A stretch of DNA of 64,000 bases from Oscheius dolichura (Eukaryota; Nematoda; Chromadorea; Rhabditida; Rhabditidae). The translations under genes were made by a program, and so were the position numbers. Positions 14,501 through 24,798 of the stretch are shown piece after piece (positions within the stretch are counted from its first letter, which is position 1; each line of letters starts with the position of its first letter). The stretch covers positions 5,580,001 to 5,644,000 of the forward strand of contig OW051493.1 in NCBI GenBank assembly GCA_932521035.1, written 5' to 3'. Below the pieces are notes generated by a model that was not told the origin of the DNA, did not search any database, and saw only the letters and a list, made by a program, of their open reading frames with translations.

Positions 14501-14743
14501 CTCGAACCATCACTGCAATAAAATTTATATCACAAAATCAAAAAGCCCACTCTTCATCATAGATAATTTTCTCCTTACTCTCCACTTTTCCCGCCCGAGG
14601 ACGTCCAAAAGGCACGGACTTTACCGATTTCTATATTTGACATAAGACTAAATAGTTGAGCCCACTTTTAGCAAAGATTCAGTTGCCATTAAAGTTTCTA
14701 AATTTTCTGATAGCACGCGAGTAGATTCTGAGATGGAAACCAT
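11599..14743 (-). CDS. COG4: Conserved oligomeric Golgi complex subunit 4
   Basis: COG4 is a subunit of the tethering complex for retrograde intra-Golgi vesicles, on the cytosolic Golgi face. The start at 14743 follows a TTGCAG acceptor at 14761-14766, probably a trans-splice site. Family landmarks appear in order: a coiled coil (LLLELRSELEARRAEEEKL), DAKQLAASLTTIS, LDIAKTRVVECLQLADDL, FESAAQHIHRFLTLDK, VKLFPLINEHDSGLIRFSGY, ERLDPLDLDVLLSEL, DDVLFLVKKCVTRAMSSGS, FNRLGALQL, and the C-terminal block VETVEEATELWEAG ... LTSTEARKYLLLR. The last block corresponds to the conserved COG4 end. Introns are short. An imperfect tandem duplication at 13317-13378 doubles one 5' splice site. Roughly 700 or more residues, close to full family length. 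Confidence 0.92.
13317..13378 (-). repeat. Imperfect tandem duplication over a 5' splice site in COG4
   Basis: Two copies of a 30-32 nt unit (13317-13348 and 13349-13378) differ by two bases. On the minus strand each ends an exon-like segment with ATCATCG and a GTAAG or GTAAT donor, so two donors lie 30 nt apart. Use of the inner donor would add ten in-frame codons with no stop and shrink the intron from 61 to 31 nt. Confidence 0.8.
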
Positions 14744-15482
14744 GTTAATGTGAGAAGAATCTGCAATATGAAAAATAAAACAAAAAAATGGTAGAGAGAA
14801 TTTGAAGCATGTGTAGAGGAGTCGTGTGTAACACGACTGCAAAAGATACAAGATTGGGCAAAATACCTACAGATGCATATTCAAAATAAGTGCACTATGA
14901 ACTAAAACAACATACAAAAGGGGCAACACACGCTCAAACCAAAAGTGAGACTCGAAAACTTACATAAACATAAGCAGTATCAAAAATATATTCCAGAAGG
15001 CAATAAACCCCCTAAAGTACCGCACCAAAAAAAGGAACTCTCTAATTTTATCCCCAATAGATTTTACTTCGCCTTCTACAACGAAATGGTGGACGTCTTG
15101 AGGTTTATTGCTGAAATGTCCAAATAGAAACGAAAGCTTATAAAGTTACAGCTTAAAATTGAGTATAGCACAGGCGTTTACCAGTAGCGTGCCGACGATG
15201 AGAAACTCAGAAAGCATAATGCATTGGTTCTCTAGAAAAATGACGTTTTTAGCAGCGACAATGAGGATCTACACTTCAAACGTGTGTCAAACGTCCATTC
15301 CACGTCAGGTACGCGATTGCGTCTTATACGAACTAGAAATGCAAGAGAAATACAGAACAATTTATGCGTAAAAATATGAAGGATAAAACAATGAAACTAT
15401 TAGAACCTGTTCTACTTATTATAAATTTACCCATGACAGTATCACATATGACAAATATACAAAACGATAATATGCTGATAAG
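14744..15482. other. Spacer between COG4 and USP8-like gene
   Basis: AT-rich 740-nt gap between two same-strand genes. No supported gene. It holds the COG4 5' acceptor at 14761-14766 and the 3' UTR region of the upstream deubiquitinase gene. Confidence 0.5.
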
Positions 15483-18400
15483 TTATTCTTCCAGATCCTT
15501 CTTTTTGAAATATAAGATATACGCATCAGAAAACTGAAATTTATTTTTCGTGAATCTTTTCTAAATAATATCACAGCAAAATAAACTTACGTTAATATCG
15601 CCTGCAGCTGCTCGACTAACAGTCTCGTCATCAAATCGTAGCCATTCGCGTGACAGTAAATGACGACAGTTAGCAGTATAGTGGCCACTATTTAACCGAC
15701 CTCTATGATTCTGAATAGAAGAAGTATTACTGATCCATAAAAACAAAATACCGTTACAGAATAAAGGCGATATGATGAATTGGCATGTCTATCGGCTGCA
15801 GAGTGGAGAAAAGCTGCCATGTCGAGATTTTCTGGATCAAAACGCACTGGAATATCATTTTTAACGTAATCTCCTCCAGTAAAAGAGAACCGCAGCAGAT
15901 GAATAACCTGCAATAAATACATAACAGTTTCTTTGCTGTTCTACAATGACATCTGGCAGTTTCCATAAACAAAGTTTCTGTGTAGCGGGACGGGCAACTT
16001 TGCAATGTGGGCAGTCCCATAATCCATCCAAATCCTGAAATTAACATTAAAAGAGACTGGTCTACATACCGTCACGCAAAACGTGTTATGTAAGCAATCT
16101 ACTAAAGATGCACGCCCCATTGTTGGCGATGGTAAGCCAACTTGGATTATATTGATATCTTCAAATTTTATGCTTTTTTTCGTACAGGAAGTGCATCTGA
16201 CTTCTGCTACAGTTCGAGGCTAAAGAAAAAATAACAATAAGAGAAACTAAAAATAACGTACATGCATCAGTCTACTTATTGGAGAGCTGCTAAATTGAAG
16301 TTGTAGTCTATCGAAATCATTAGCCTCTCTTCTAATGTTTTCTTCACCGTAATAATTCTGTACTGGCGGCATCGCTTTCAGAACTTCGCTGGTGTCCTCG
16401 TGAAGGGTGCCAAGAAGCAGCATATAAAACTCTGAAGCATCCTGTTGTTCCCCATTCATTAGCATCTCGTTAACTTCTTTAGCGAACAGATTCTAAAGTA
16501 TTGAGTGGGAAAATATTTTAACAAAAAATTTCGTAATTTTAAATTCTTACCAAAAACCGCTTCGGTTTGAAAGCCTTAAAATACCCACTCCAAACATTAT
16601 CTACTAATGCACTGAAAACAGCTGAAATGACGCCTCTTGTTCCTAGACGATTACGCCTGAATTTCATATGAAATTTATGAACTTTTACACTTACACATTA
16701 ATTCTACTGATGAAATTATCCTTAGTGAAAATAGTTACTAACTTAGGAGTCTGAAACAAGGCTTGCAGGCAAGCGCTCATAAAGCAGGTGTTTCCCATAT
16801 TATACAATCCTGTTTGTCCAGGAGGCTGCATAAATTATCCTTAAAGGAACCCCCAAGGGCCTGCCCCCGAGTGCACCCGTAAGCGTCGGCGCGCATTTGA
16901 ATTTTGAACGCGCCTGCCGTTTTAGCTTGATTTTTCAGTTTCTCCTGACCAATTTGATATTGTTTTTTATAAATAAATGAACACACATCAATAGAATACT
17001 GGAAAAATATGTAAAAATTAGAAGAAATGGGCTAAAACGGTAAACGAATTCAAAATTCAAATGCGCGCCGACGCTTACGGGTGCACTCGGGGGCAGGTCC
17101 CTGGGGGTTCCTTTAAGTATTGAATATAACCTACGTTAGATCCTGGTATCGCATTATCTGCAATGTTTTGCGCCATCAAATTATAAATATGCATAAGCGT
17201 TTGTTCATCTTCATTCGACATGTGAATTCTCGGTTTTGTGGAGCGATCTAATGCAGGCGTTGATGTAGACGGTCTAGATTTGCAGAAAATGTGAAGAAAG
17301 AAGACACAATACCTGGGTTGTATATTATTTGCTGAATTTCTTAAAAACGAATTAGAAGTTAAATCTCCAGGTTTATCTGAACGGCTGAACGTTGGCTTTT
17401 TCGCAACTGATGGCTGTGATATTTCTGCAAAGCAGCTAATTTTCGTATATTAAATAGCCTACTCATGTCGCCCACGTTTGCAAAATTTCCTTTTTTGACA
17501 GATACAGCTGATTGTCCTCCTGCCAACCGCGGTAATTCTGGTGAAGTTGGTAAATTTTTGTTGCTCTCTTCTAGAAATTTAACTGTTTATGTCCTCATAC
17601 ATAAAACATAGAAATTTAACTTTCTGCCGTCAATCATAAAAATCAATCAAACAGTTTCTCACCTGCGAGCTCTTTAATTTCTGCGCGAATCTCTTCTTTT
17701 GTAATATATCCGATGCCATTTATGTCGTACTCCTCATCTGTATCAATCTATTATAAGCTAGTAATAATCTATAACCTGGTAGCGTTGGTAGATATTCGCT
17801 GACATTCTCTGGAATATCAACAATTTCTACTAGAGGCGGCGGAGATTCTGTCCGTTTTGACACTTTTTTAGGTGAAAGTTCCGGATAATCAAATGGTAGA
17901 GTAGCTACAATATTGCATTATATAAACGGCAGGAATACCTCTTTTATAACCAGCAACAATGGATTCCAAGCTATCAACGCATTGTTCACCAGCATTTTGC
18001 CCGACTTTATTTACATACATGGGATACTGTAGAATCCAAGATTCAAATCCTCCTTCCATAAAGAGCGGACTCGATTTGAGTTTATCATGCATATTATACT
18101 TTAGAAAAGAATAGAAAAACAGAAGATTGAGGTTACCTCTGTTAATGCCAACTTTAAGATTCCTGCTGCAGTTGATGGAATGGGTTCGTCGTTAATAAAT
18201 TGAGGATTGCCCGAGTCCATTAGAACTACATAATCGCATGTTGAAATTTTATTCAAAAGGGGGCGTTGCCCAACATGTAGTTGATGTTTTAGCGTTGAGA
18301 ATAATAACCTAACGCTGTTAACTATAGACAAATCTAAATACTAACCCAGGCTTAATTAATTCTCTTGGAATCGAAATAACAAGGATCGGATTGGCACTTT

Positions 18401-19084
18401 TCTTGTATAGTATGTTACTTCTGCTTTGATCTGCGCGGAAATCAATAACCATCTTAAGAAGTATATAAAATAAATATGGACCCTCACTGCACTCTTTTTT
18501 TCGTTTTCCACAAGACGAACAAGTTCTCTTGCCTTGATACTTACAGAATTTTTTGATTCAAGTGGTAATTCTAAACTTTCATTAACATTTACGCGGTGTA
18601 TACGACGAACTGAAATGCACTCATTTACCTGGTGAAACAGCCTCCTTAATTTCACAAGGAACGATAGAAACAGATGGATTTTCCCTTCTACTTTCTTCAT
18701 GCTTTTTAGTTAAGACAATTTTCAGTTCATCCAATTTATCTAGCAGCTTGGCGAAAGTAGTGCTTAAATCTTTCTACAAAATAAAATCAAGGTTCCAAAA
18801 AAAGGCATTACTTACTTTCCGCGAGAAATCACTAAATCCATTTTTCTGCATTATCATTGTCCCTATTTTGCCACATCTGTAGTACAAAATATACTGATGT
18901 TCTGGCTCATTAGCAATTACTGCCTGTTTATATATATTTAAATACGAATCAAACACTCTAAAATTTCAATAATAAAAAAAACAATCCCTTACTTTTCACA
19001 TGTCAACAGATGAAGTCTCTTCCGCAAATCGGGCGGAATATCACCTTGAATTTGTAGTTCCGTCAAGTATTGTAATATTGTCAT
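15483..19084 (-). CDS. USP8: Ubiquitin carboxyl-terminal hydrolase, USP8 type (MIT-like, rhodanese, USP)
   Basis: A cysteine deubiquitinase; USP8 acts on endosomal cargo and ESCRT components. The model starts at ATG 19084 with a helical N-terminal domain (FDSYLNIYKQAVIANEPEHQ, ILYYRCGKIGTMIMQKNGFS), matching the USP8 dimerisation/MIT domain. A rhodanese-like domain follows (STCDYVVLMDSG ... SPLFMEGGFESWILQYPMY). The catalytic core has the Cys box GLYNMGNTCFMSACLQALFQ, the QQDASEFYMLLLGTLHED helix, a zinc-ribbon half (WDCPHCK), and the His box HRGRLNSGHYTANCRH with FDDETVS. It ends FSDAYILYFKKKDLEE. The domain order equals USP8. One 309-nt intron (16826-17134) is enlarged by a palindromic element. 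The upstream flank carries a mariner-like element and a second copy of 22 bases of the first domain. Confidence 0.9.
16841..17116. mobile_element. Palindromic MITE-like element inside a USP8 intron
   Basis: Two near-identical 86-nt inverted arms (16841-16926 and 17031-17116) surround a 104-nt spacer. Ends read TTAAAGGAACCCCC and its complement, so the element may be flanked by a TTAA target duplication, as for piggyBac-type insertions. It has no coding capacity. Removing the element and one TTAA leaves an intron of about 37 nt, a normal size here, which indicates insertion into an existing intron. Confidence 0.85.
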
Positions 19085-19170
19085 GGATATTGTTCACTCT
19101 AACCAATAGAATTTGCAAGAAAATGAATATATTCAGACCGTATAACAGCAAAAAGATGAGCGAACGTATA

Positions 19171-19950
19171 TTAGGTTGTAACATAAGTCTTGTCCCTGGC
19201 TTTCCGGCAAATCCCCGAGCTCCAATTCTTTTTCCATTATATTCTACGCCTTGTTTTATGGTTATCCACCAATTTTCAGCTCATTTGTATGACACCGTGA
19301 TTTTTGGCGAGCAGAAGTAGGCGCCAAATCTTGGGTGCCGAGGTCAATTTCGCTTCCAAAAAAATCTGATTTTGGTGCCAATAGACTGCTCTCGACGAGA
19401 CGAGTCTAGCGGTGCCAAATTTAAGCCAGAAAATCGTTATTCTGAGGAGTTGAAAATCTACCCTGGGTGCCCAATGTCCTTACCGCGGGGTCGTCGTGAA
19501 AATTGAAATTTCACTTCCAGCCCAGATAGATTGGCAGTAAGAAGAAGAACAGCGTTCTGCATAATTTGAGAGCAGAAAAGAATATCTACATATGTATATG
19601 GGGTGGCAGGAGACCTCAGTCGTAGGCAGAGGCGCGCCCTCGACTGGGTCCAACTCTTCAGAATAACGACTTTCTGGCTTACATTTGGTACCGCTAGACT
19701 CGTCTCAATGAGAGCAGTCTATTGGCACCAAAATCAGATTTTTTTGGAAGCGAAATTGACCTCGGCACCCAAGATTTGGCGCCTACTTCCGCTCGCCAAA
19801 AATCACGGTGTCATACAAATGAACTGAAAATATAACCATAATAAATAAAAAGTGGATAACCATAAAACAAGGCGTAGAATATAACGGAAAAAGAATTGGA
19901 GCTCGGGGATTTGCCGGAAAGCCAGGGACAAGACTTATGTTACAACCTAA
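19171..19950. mobile_element. Long inverted-repeat element with mariner-like ends
   Basis: The ends are TTAGGTTGTAACATAAGTC at 19171 and its complement finishing at 19950, flanked by TA on both sides. The ends resemble mariner terminal repeats, and TA is the mariner target. The two arms, about 320-370 nt, are inverted copies; the right arm has an extra insertion of roughly 20 nt near 19830-19850. A unique core lies near 19490-19620. No transposase frame is present, so it is non-autonomous. It sits just upstream of the USP8 start. Confidence 0.85.
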
Positions 19951-20085
19951 TATATTGTCACTAAATCCGTTTTTCTGCATGAAATAGAACTTGTTAGTAT
20001 TGCGAAAGTTCGTTTACAACGTAAACAAAAAAAGTCTTGAAAAACTAAGAAACAGGAAACGTTTCTCTTTTCAAAACTTTTTAAT

Positions 20086-20762
20086 ATGACACGCTCTGTA
20101 CCGCTATCTCAAAGCAAAAAGCAAAGGGTTCTACAGAAGATTTTTGCGATACATCCCGTAACCAATTATAGCAAATTCAATTAAATAAAGTTGAACAGCT
20201 CGTATGAAAAGCAGTAAATAATGCCTGTGTACATTTGCCGCAGGCAAATTTTTGAAGAGCAATGGTCGAGAAATTCAAAATATGCTTTCTTTCAGATGAA
20301 CAATCAATTGGGCCTAGTCGACTTACAGCAGGATCTAATACCGGAAAGAACCCGACCAATTCCTCTACCATGTGACTTCTTTAAAACGATAGTTGATAGA
20401 AATCCTCCTAAGGGAACAAAACTGGACGATTGTTAGTTTACTTTTCGATGCTCACTTTTTCAGTATTTGTTTTATCCTCACCACGTATACACGAAGCAAA
20501 TGTAATTCAAGCAGCCGAACAAATCGTTGGAATGAATGAAGCAGCTATCGATGAAGCCTCTCGCCGAATTGTAAATTCTAAAGGTTATGGCACACCTTGT
20601 ACATTTTAGGCAGCTTCGTCGTTACCTGTACCCGGTGGACCCGTTTATCACAATCTAATCCCTACAACTTTTGATGAAAAGAAGTTGGTAGCAAAAGCGG
20701 AAGCTAATTTGGAAAAACAACGACAAGCAGTCGCAAGATCAGTGAAGCAACACCATTGCTGA
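20086..20762 (+). CDS. Unrecognised intracellular protein
   Basis: Exons on the plus strand give about 185 residues with no signal or membrane segment. The main exon (from about 20244) encodes QIFEEQWSRNSKYAFFQMNN and RPIPLPCDFFKTIVDRNPP. It is joined through a short intron ending at a TTTTCAG to SSPRIHEANVIQAAEQIVG, and through a 41-nt intron to PVPGGPVYHNLIPTTFDEKK, an alanine/lysine-rich helix (KKLVAKAEANLEKQRQA), and the end SVKQHHC. The 5' end is uncertain: the proposed first exon (MTRSVPLSQSKKQ) needs an 11-nt second exon. I do not recognise the family; the C-terminal half looks helical, perhaps a complex subunit. Confidence 0.5.
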
Positions 20763-20970
20763 AATTTTCTATTTATATTTCTTTACTGACATTTCTGTAC
20801 ATTCCGTTCATCCGATAGCCTATAAAATTTCACTGGACAATGGTGTTATAATAGCTACATTCCATAGCTTCAGCTGTGCGGAGTCAGCATTAGTCCTAAC
20901 AGCTGCACAAATAAGCCTTCAGCTGGGGGTTTATCAAGCGGCCATCCTGCGCTTTGTAGCCGTTGCATCC

Positions 20971-21661
20971 ATGCTTCCATTCTTTCTCTTCTTGGCATCT
21001 TCTTCTCTTGGATTGGTACACGATGCTACAAGGGAGTACCTTGAAACGACCCAGTACATTGAGCTCTCCATGGATCTGACAGAAATGTTTAAGGATTTGC
21101 CGGAATTCAACGAAAATGAAATACACGCTGTAAGAATGCCGTCGAAGTATAGTTATACCTTTCAGTTGGCCAAAACTTGCGTCTCATACGGTGAGAATCA
21201 GAAGCAACTGATGAAGGCATATGAGGCTTACCTGCACAATAAAAGCGGGGAATATCAGCGATTGTTCACGGAAAAATTTATCCTACCCCGGTAAGAGGGA
21301 AAAGAGTAACTCCTTTATTCTCCGCTCTCCCAGACATATAACCGTAGTTGAGCGGAAACTTCAAAGTCTTCCTGGATTCTACCTCACTAAGGTTCAAATT
21401 GAAAAGGTTTGAAATAACAGGTCAACTAAAGAATTGTTTCAGTTTCGTGAAGTCTTATTGGAGAAGAAACTAACAGGAGTTTCAGTAACGGAAACCATTG
21501 CCTCGTTGAAAAGCGAGATCAGTAAAGAAATCGGCGAAGATAAAGCAAACAGTGCAATAGAGATGCTTGTGAAGGACTTGAAGATGATCTATAAAGTACA
21601 CGGCAACATGGTCCACCAAGTTGATCCCGTTGTTGGCTATCTTCTCCACGATGAACTTTAG
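20971..21661 (+). CDS. Unrecognised protein with N-terminal hydrophobic segment
   Basis: Three exons: 20971 to about 21290, about 21335-21407, and about 21442-21661, joined by introns GTAAGAGG...CCCAG and GTTTGAAA...TTTCAG with closing phases. About 205 residues. The first residues (MLPFFLFLASSSLG) could be a signal peptide, but the frame stays open upstream without an ATG, so the true start may lie in an earlier exon. The C-terminal part (FREVLLEKKLTGVSVTETIA ... AIEMLVKDLKMIYKVHGNMV) looks like a helical or winged-helix module. It ends at TAG 21661 with AATAAA at 21703. No family recognised. The previous gene ends 208 nt upstream on the same strand. Confidence 0.5.
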
Positions 21662-21702
21662 GAGTATTTTTGTAACCTTATTGTGAATATTGGGAAAGCT
21701 AC

Positions 21703-21708
21703 AATAAA
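21703..21708 (+). terminator. Polyadenylation signal AATAAA
   Basis: AATAAA 42 nt after the stop of the plus-strand gene and 15 nt before the stop of the opposing gene, so the two 3' UTRs probably overlap. Confidence 0.6.
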
Positions 21709-21722
21709 TTTATTTTGGTAAT

Positions 21723-23665
21723 TTATATTACATCGCTGTCTCTCTCATCATCTAAGACAATAATTTTCTCTTTTGTACAACTATCACATGCTGGAATGCG
21801 AATGACGATATAGGCAGGCTCTTTTTGGTACACCTGGATATATTTATGAATGTTTAAATGTGAATGTTACCTTGTTTTCACATATGGGACAACAGAAATT
21901 TGGTTCTAAAGAAGTACGCTTAGCGTCTCTACAATTACTAGCTGCTGCTACTCTTTTGAGAGCGCTCACGGTAGCAGAAGCATGGACAACTCTAGTAGAG
22001 ATGATAGACCCGCTGTGATACCTAACATACATTTGTAATATAACAAATCAAGTAAGAGATACCTATCGTGATCATTTGAAGGTTGTCGGACTAAAATCTG
22101 GTCTTCTGTAATCCATTCAAAATGACCATCTTCAAACTGTACCTGAAACAAAATGTCAGGAAGTAAGAAATACGATTGTTCGCAAATTACCTTGAATGCT
22201 CCACCGTTCTTAGCGTATCGAATAGTTACAACAGCTGTTTTCCCATTATTCTTACGAATCTCTATCTGTTCGCCAATGAGCCTTAGCAGAGCTGGATCTA
22301 GGGCTTCAAATAAAAGACATTTAATAAAATTCCAACCAGGTTTTGAAGATGTTGTCGCAGCGGTAGAAGATGCTGGCTTATACTGCGACGACTCACCGAC
22401 CTTTTCTGTATTTTCTTCTTGTTTTCTTCCGCTGAAACACATATAAAAATAGGTTCTCATGTAGATTAGTGGTCCAATCAACTTTTGGTGGTCCAATGGT
22501 CAAACTTTTTGTTTTCGATGGAAAAGTAGTAGTTTTATTGGAATTTTTTTGTCGTTTTTCTCGTGTTCTTTGATTGTTTTTGTCGTGTTTTATGGTGATT
22601 TCTTCCATTTCTCCTGCCGAAAGCAGGCTTAGATTTAGGAAATGTTAATTTATTGGCTCCTCTGTGTCACAAAAGAGCAGTGAACGAGTAAAATCCGGAT
22701 GGACTAAGCCTAAGCCTGCCTTCAGCAGGAGAAGTAGAAAGACATAAAGCGACTAACAACGAGAAAAACATCGAAAAATGCTAATAAAACCACCACTTCC
22801 CTATAAAAAATTTAAAAAATTTGGCCATTGGACCACTAATCTACATGAGAGCCGAAAAATATAACAACAACGACTACATCTGAATAGCAGGCATGGCCTG
22901 ATTGACGATTTGTGAAATACTTTCATCTGTCAAGTTGTTGACGTCTATGTTCATAGCGTTTAACTGCTCTGCGGGAAACTTAAAAAAGGTCAATGAAAAA
23001 AATTATGCTTACAAAGAAAACTTGGTCCATGGCATCTTTTACTTTTAAACTACCATCATCCGTAATAACAATGGTTATAGCGTCGCTATTAGTAGGAACG
23101 GTTTCTTCTAAATTACGATTTACCTTATTAGTACGGTAACAAACCAAAACTTGGGGATTGCATCACATCAAATTTCTCTTCAACTACAACTTCTTGTGAT
23201 GTCATCAATTCTCGCTGTGCTCTTCGTTCAGCTACTTCCATTAATATTGTTATTTGTTCATGTGATAAATTATTTATATGTTCTATATCTAAACCCGCTT
23301 CCGCTAGATCTTCATGGCTTATCTGCAAAGAAAGTCATTACATTTTAGTATGTGATTAACATACTGAAATTACATTTTCCGCATTTTCTGTTGTTGTTGG
23401 TGAATTTACAATTTCCTGTGGTGAATGAACTGAATCCTCTCTATTCAACACAGGTGGTTTGAGATCCTCTTCCTATCAAAGAAGTAATTAATTACCAAAA
23501 ATATTACGTTTTCGTCTATGCTTTCCACATTTTCTCTTTTTGCAGCCTCATTTAAACTAAAAAAAAGGCAAAAATGTACAATATAAACGTAACTAACTGA
23601 AACGACGTCGTTGCTACAGGCTTCTTTTCAACATCCTCTACGGTATCTACACAAATGTCCTCCAT
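21723..23665 (-). CDS. Unrecognised nuclear-looking protein with Tudor-like segment and paired-Cys C-terminus
   Basis: The start ATG at 23665 begins MEDICVDTVEDVEKK. An acidic, low-complexity N-terminal half follows (REDSVHSPQEIVNSPTTTE, ISHEDLAEAGLDIEHINNLS, LSHEQITILMEVAERRAQRE, then ITIVITDDGSLKVKDAMDQV). After an intron holding a palindromic element, the frame resumes with a Ser/Thr-rich linker, then a beta-rich block (QFEDGHFEWITEDQILVRQP) reminiscent of Tudor or chromo-barrel modules. It ends with CCPICENK ... PACDSCTK, a possible zinc-binding set, and an acidic tail DDERDSDVI. No orthologue recognised; the composition suggests a chromatin or transcription factor. It begins 144 nt downstream of the RPC9 gene on the same strand, so the two could be co-transcribed. 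Confidence 0.6.
22452..22853. mobile_element. Palindromic MITE-like element inside an intron
   Basis: Ends GGTTCTCATGTAGATTAGTG at 22452 and its near-complement finishing at 22853 are arms of a long imperfect inverted repeat of about 400 nt. A small inner hairpin (CCTGCCGAAAGCAGG) lies near 22612-22628. No coding frame. It fills most of the intron 22432-22877, which would otherwise be about 44 nt. Confidence 0.8.
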
Positions 23666-23809
23666 ATATATGGCTAATAGGCATGATTAGTCTTCATTCT
23701 AAGAACTATATTAAGATATTTATACCAATAAGGTTTGTATTACATGATCTGTAGAAGAGCAGTAACATTTTATAACAAATAAGCATAACAACATAAAAAA
23801 CTTGGTGTT

Positions 23810-24316
23810 TCACTTTGGTGGTGGTGGCAGAGTGCTAGTAATAGTAGCTATAAGATTATTTATAGTTTCCTCTGTTTTAAATCTTTCTTCTGACTCTTCG
23901 ACTATTAGTTGGACCTTAAAAAAGTCAAATAAAGCGCGAGATAAACGAACTTCAGTAGCTGTTGCAGGACGTAGGTTTATTATTTGTAAAGTCTCAGCAG
24001 CTGTTAGCTAAAACCTTATTTGTACTCTAAGAAAACAGTAAGCTTACTTTATATGGTTTAATTTTCTCGATGAGGTCGCATATATTTTCAGTATTTTGAC
24101 TAACTGGTGGCGTACTTTTCAGGTACCTGATAGCCTATATATATATATAAATTTTTAAAAACTAAAAAATGACATTTTTACCGATTCTGCGACAAGATAG
24201 AGTCCTTTTGTCCTAAATGGCTTGTCTTTTGCGTCTTCTTCTTTTTTCGCTATTTGTAGAAGATTCAGTACTTCGCTATTAGTTAGAACGCTTTCTCGGT
24301 CATTTAAAACTTCCAT
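23810..24316 (-). CDS. CRCP: DNA-directed RNA polymerase III subunit RPC9 (CRCP)
   Basis: RPC9 forms the stalk of RNA polymerase III with RPC8 and acts in tRNA and 5S transcription. The ATG at 24316, just after a TCTAG acceptor, starts [20 protein letters not shown]. Family landmarks follow: [20 protein letters not shown]-like helix (here [20 protein letters not shown]), [40 protein letters not shown] and EERF. It ends TSTLPPPPK at the stop at 23810. About 140 residues, the normal family size. Introns are very short (one is 36 nt). It is head-to-tail with the next minus-strand gene, 144 nt away. Confidence 0.9.
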
Positions 24317-24798
24317 TTCGTTTCTAGAATGAAAAATATTAGAAATAAATGAAGCTTATAGAGGAAAAAGCAGATCTGTATTGGCTCAGCTCAGCGAACT
24401 CTGCAGAGAAAACGAGAAACAGTGAAAAACGTAGCTTGAGCGGGTAATAAAAGTAATTTGTACTTGTGCATTCCTTTGTGTATTTGACGGCGTTTACCAG
24501 GCTAGTTTTCAAAGCAACCTATAGAAAATAAAATCTTCATAGTCACTCTGACAATACGATGAATGCAAGCATACATAAGGCACGAAAGAGTGCTTATCCA
24601 TACGAAATCACGATGAATAGGGAAAAAAGCATAGGGAATCAAAGTAAACACCCCGTTTTAGTCTGGGTACACGTTTCATTGAGGCAAATTGTTGCTGGAG
24701 AAAACCGGGAGAATCACAACCTGACAATATATAAAATGCATAATTATGCCAGTATTTGCATCGGGATATTGTACGCTTCTATGAGTGGGCAGTGTGAA
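24317..24798. other. Intergenic, no gene seen
   Basis: About 480 nt between GMP synthetase and RPC9, both on the minus strand. A long plus-strand frame here is antisense to GMP synthetase in its second half and has no motif in its first. Confidence 0.5.

Noticed and set aside
19783-19980. Minus-strand frame starting MQKNGFSD next to the mariner-like element
   Set aside because: The first residues derive from the 22-base duplicate of USP8 coding sequence and the rest from the element's inverted repeat; not a gene.
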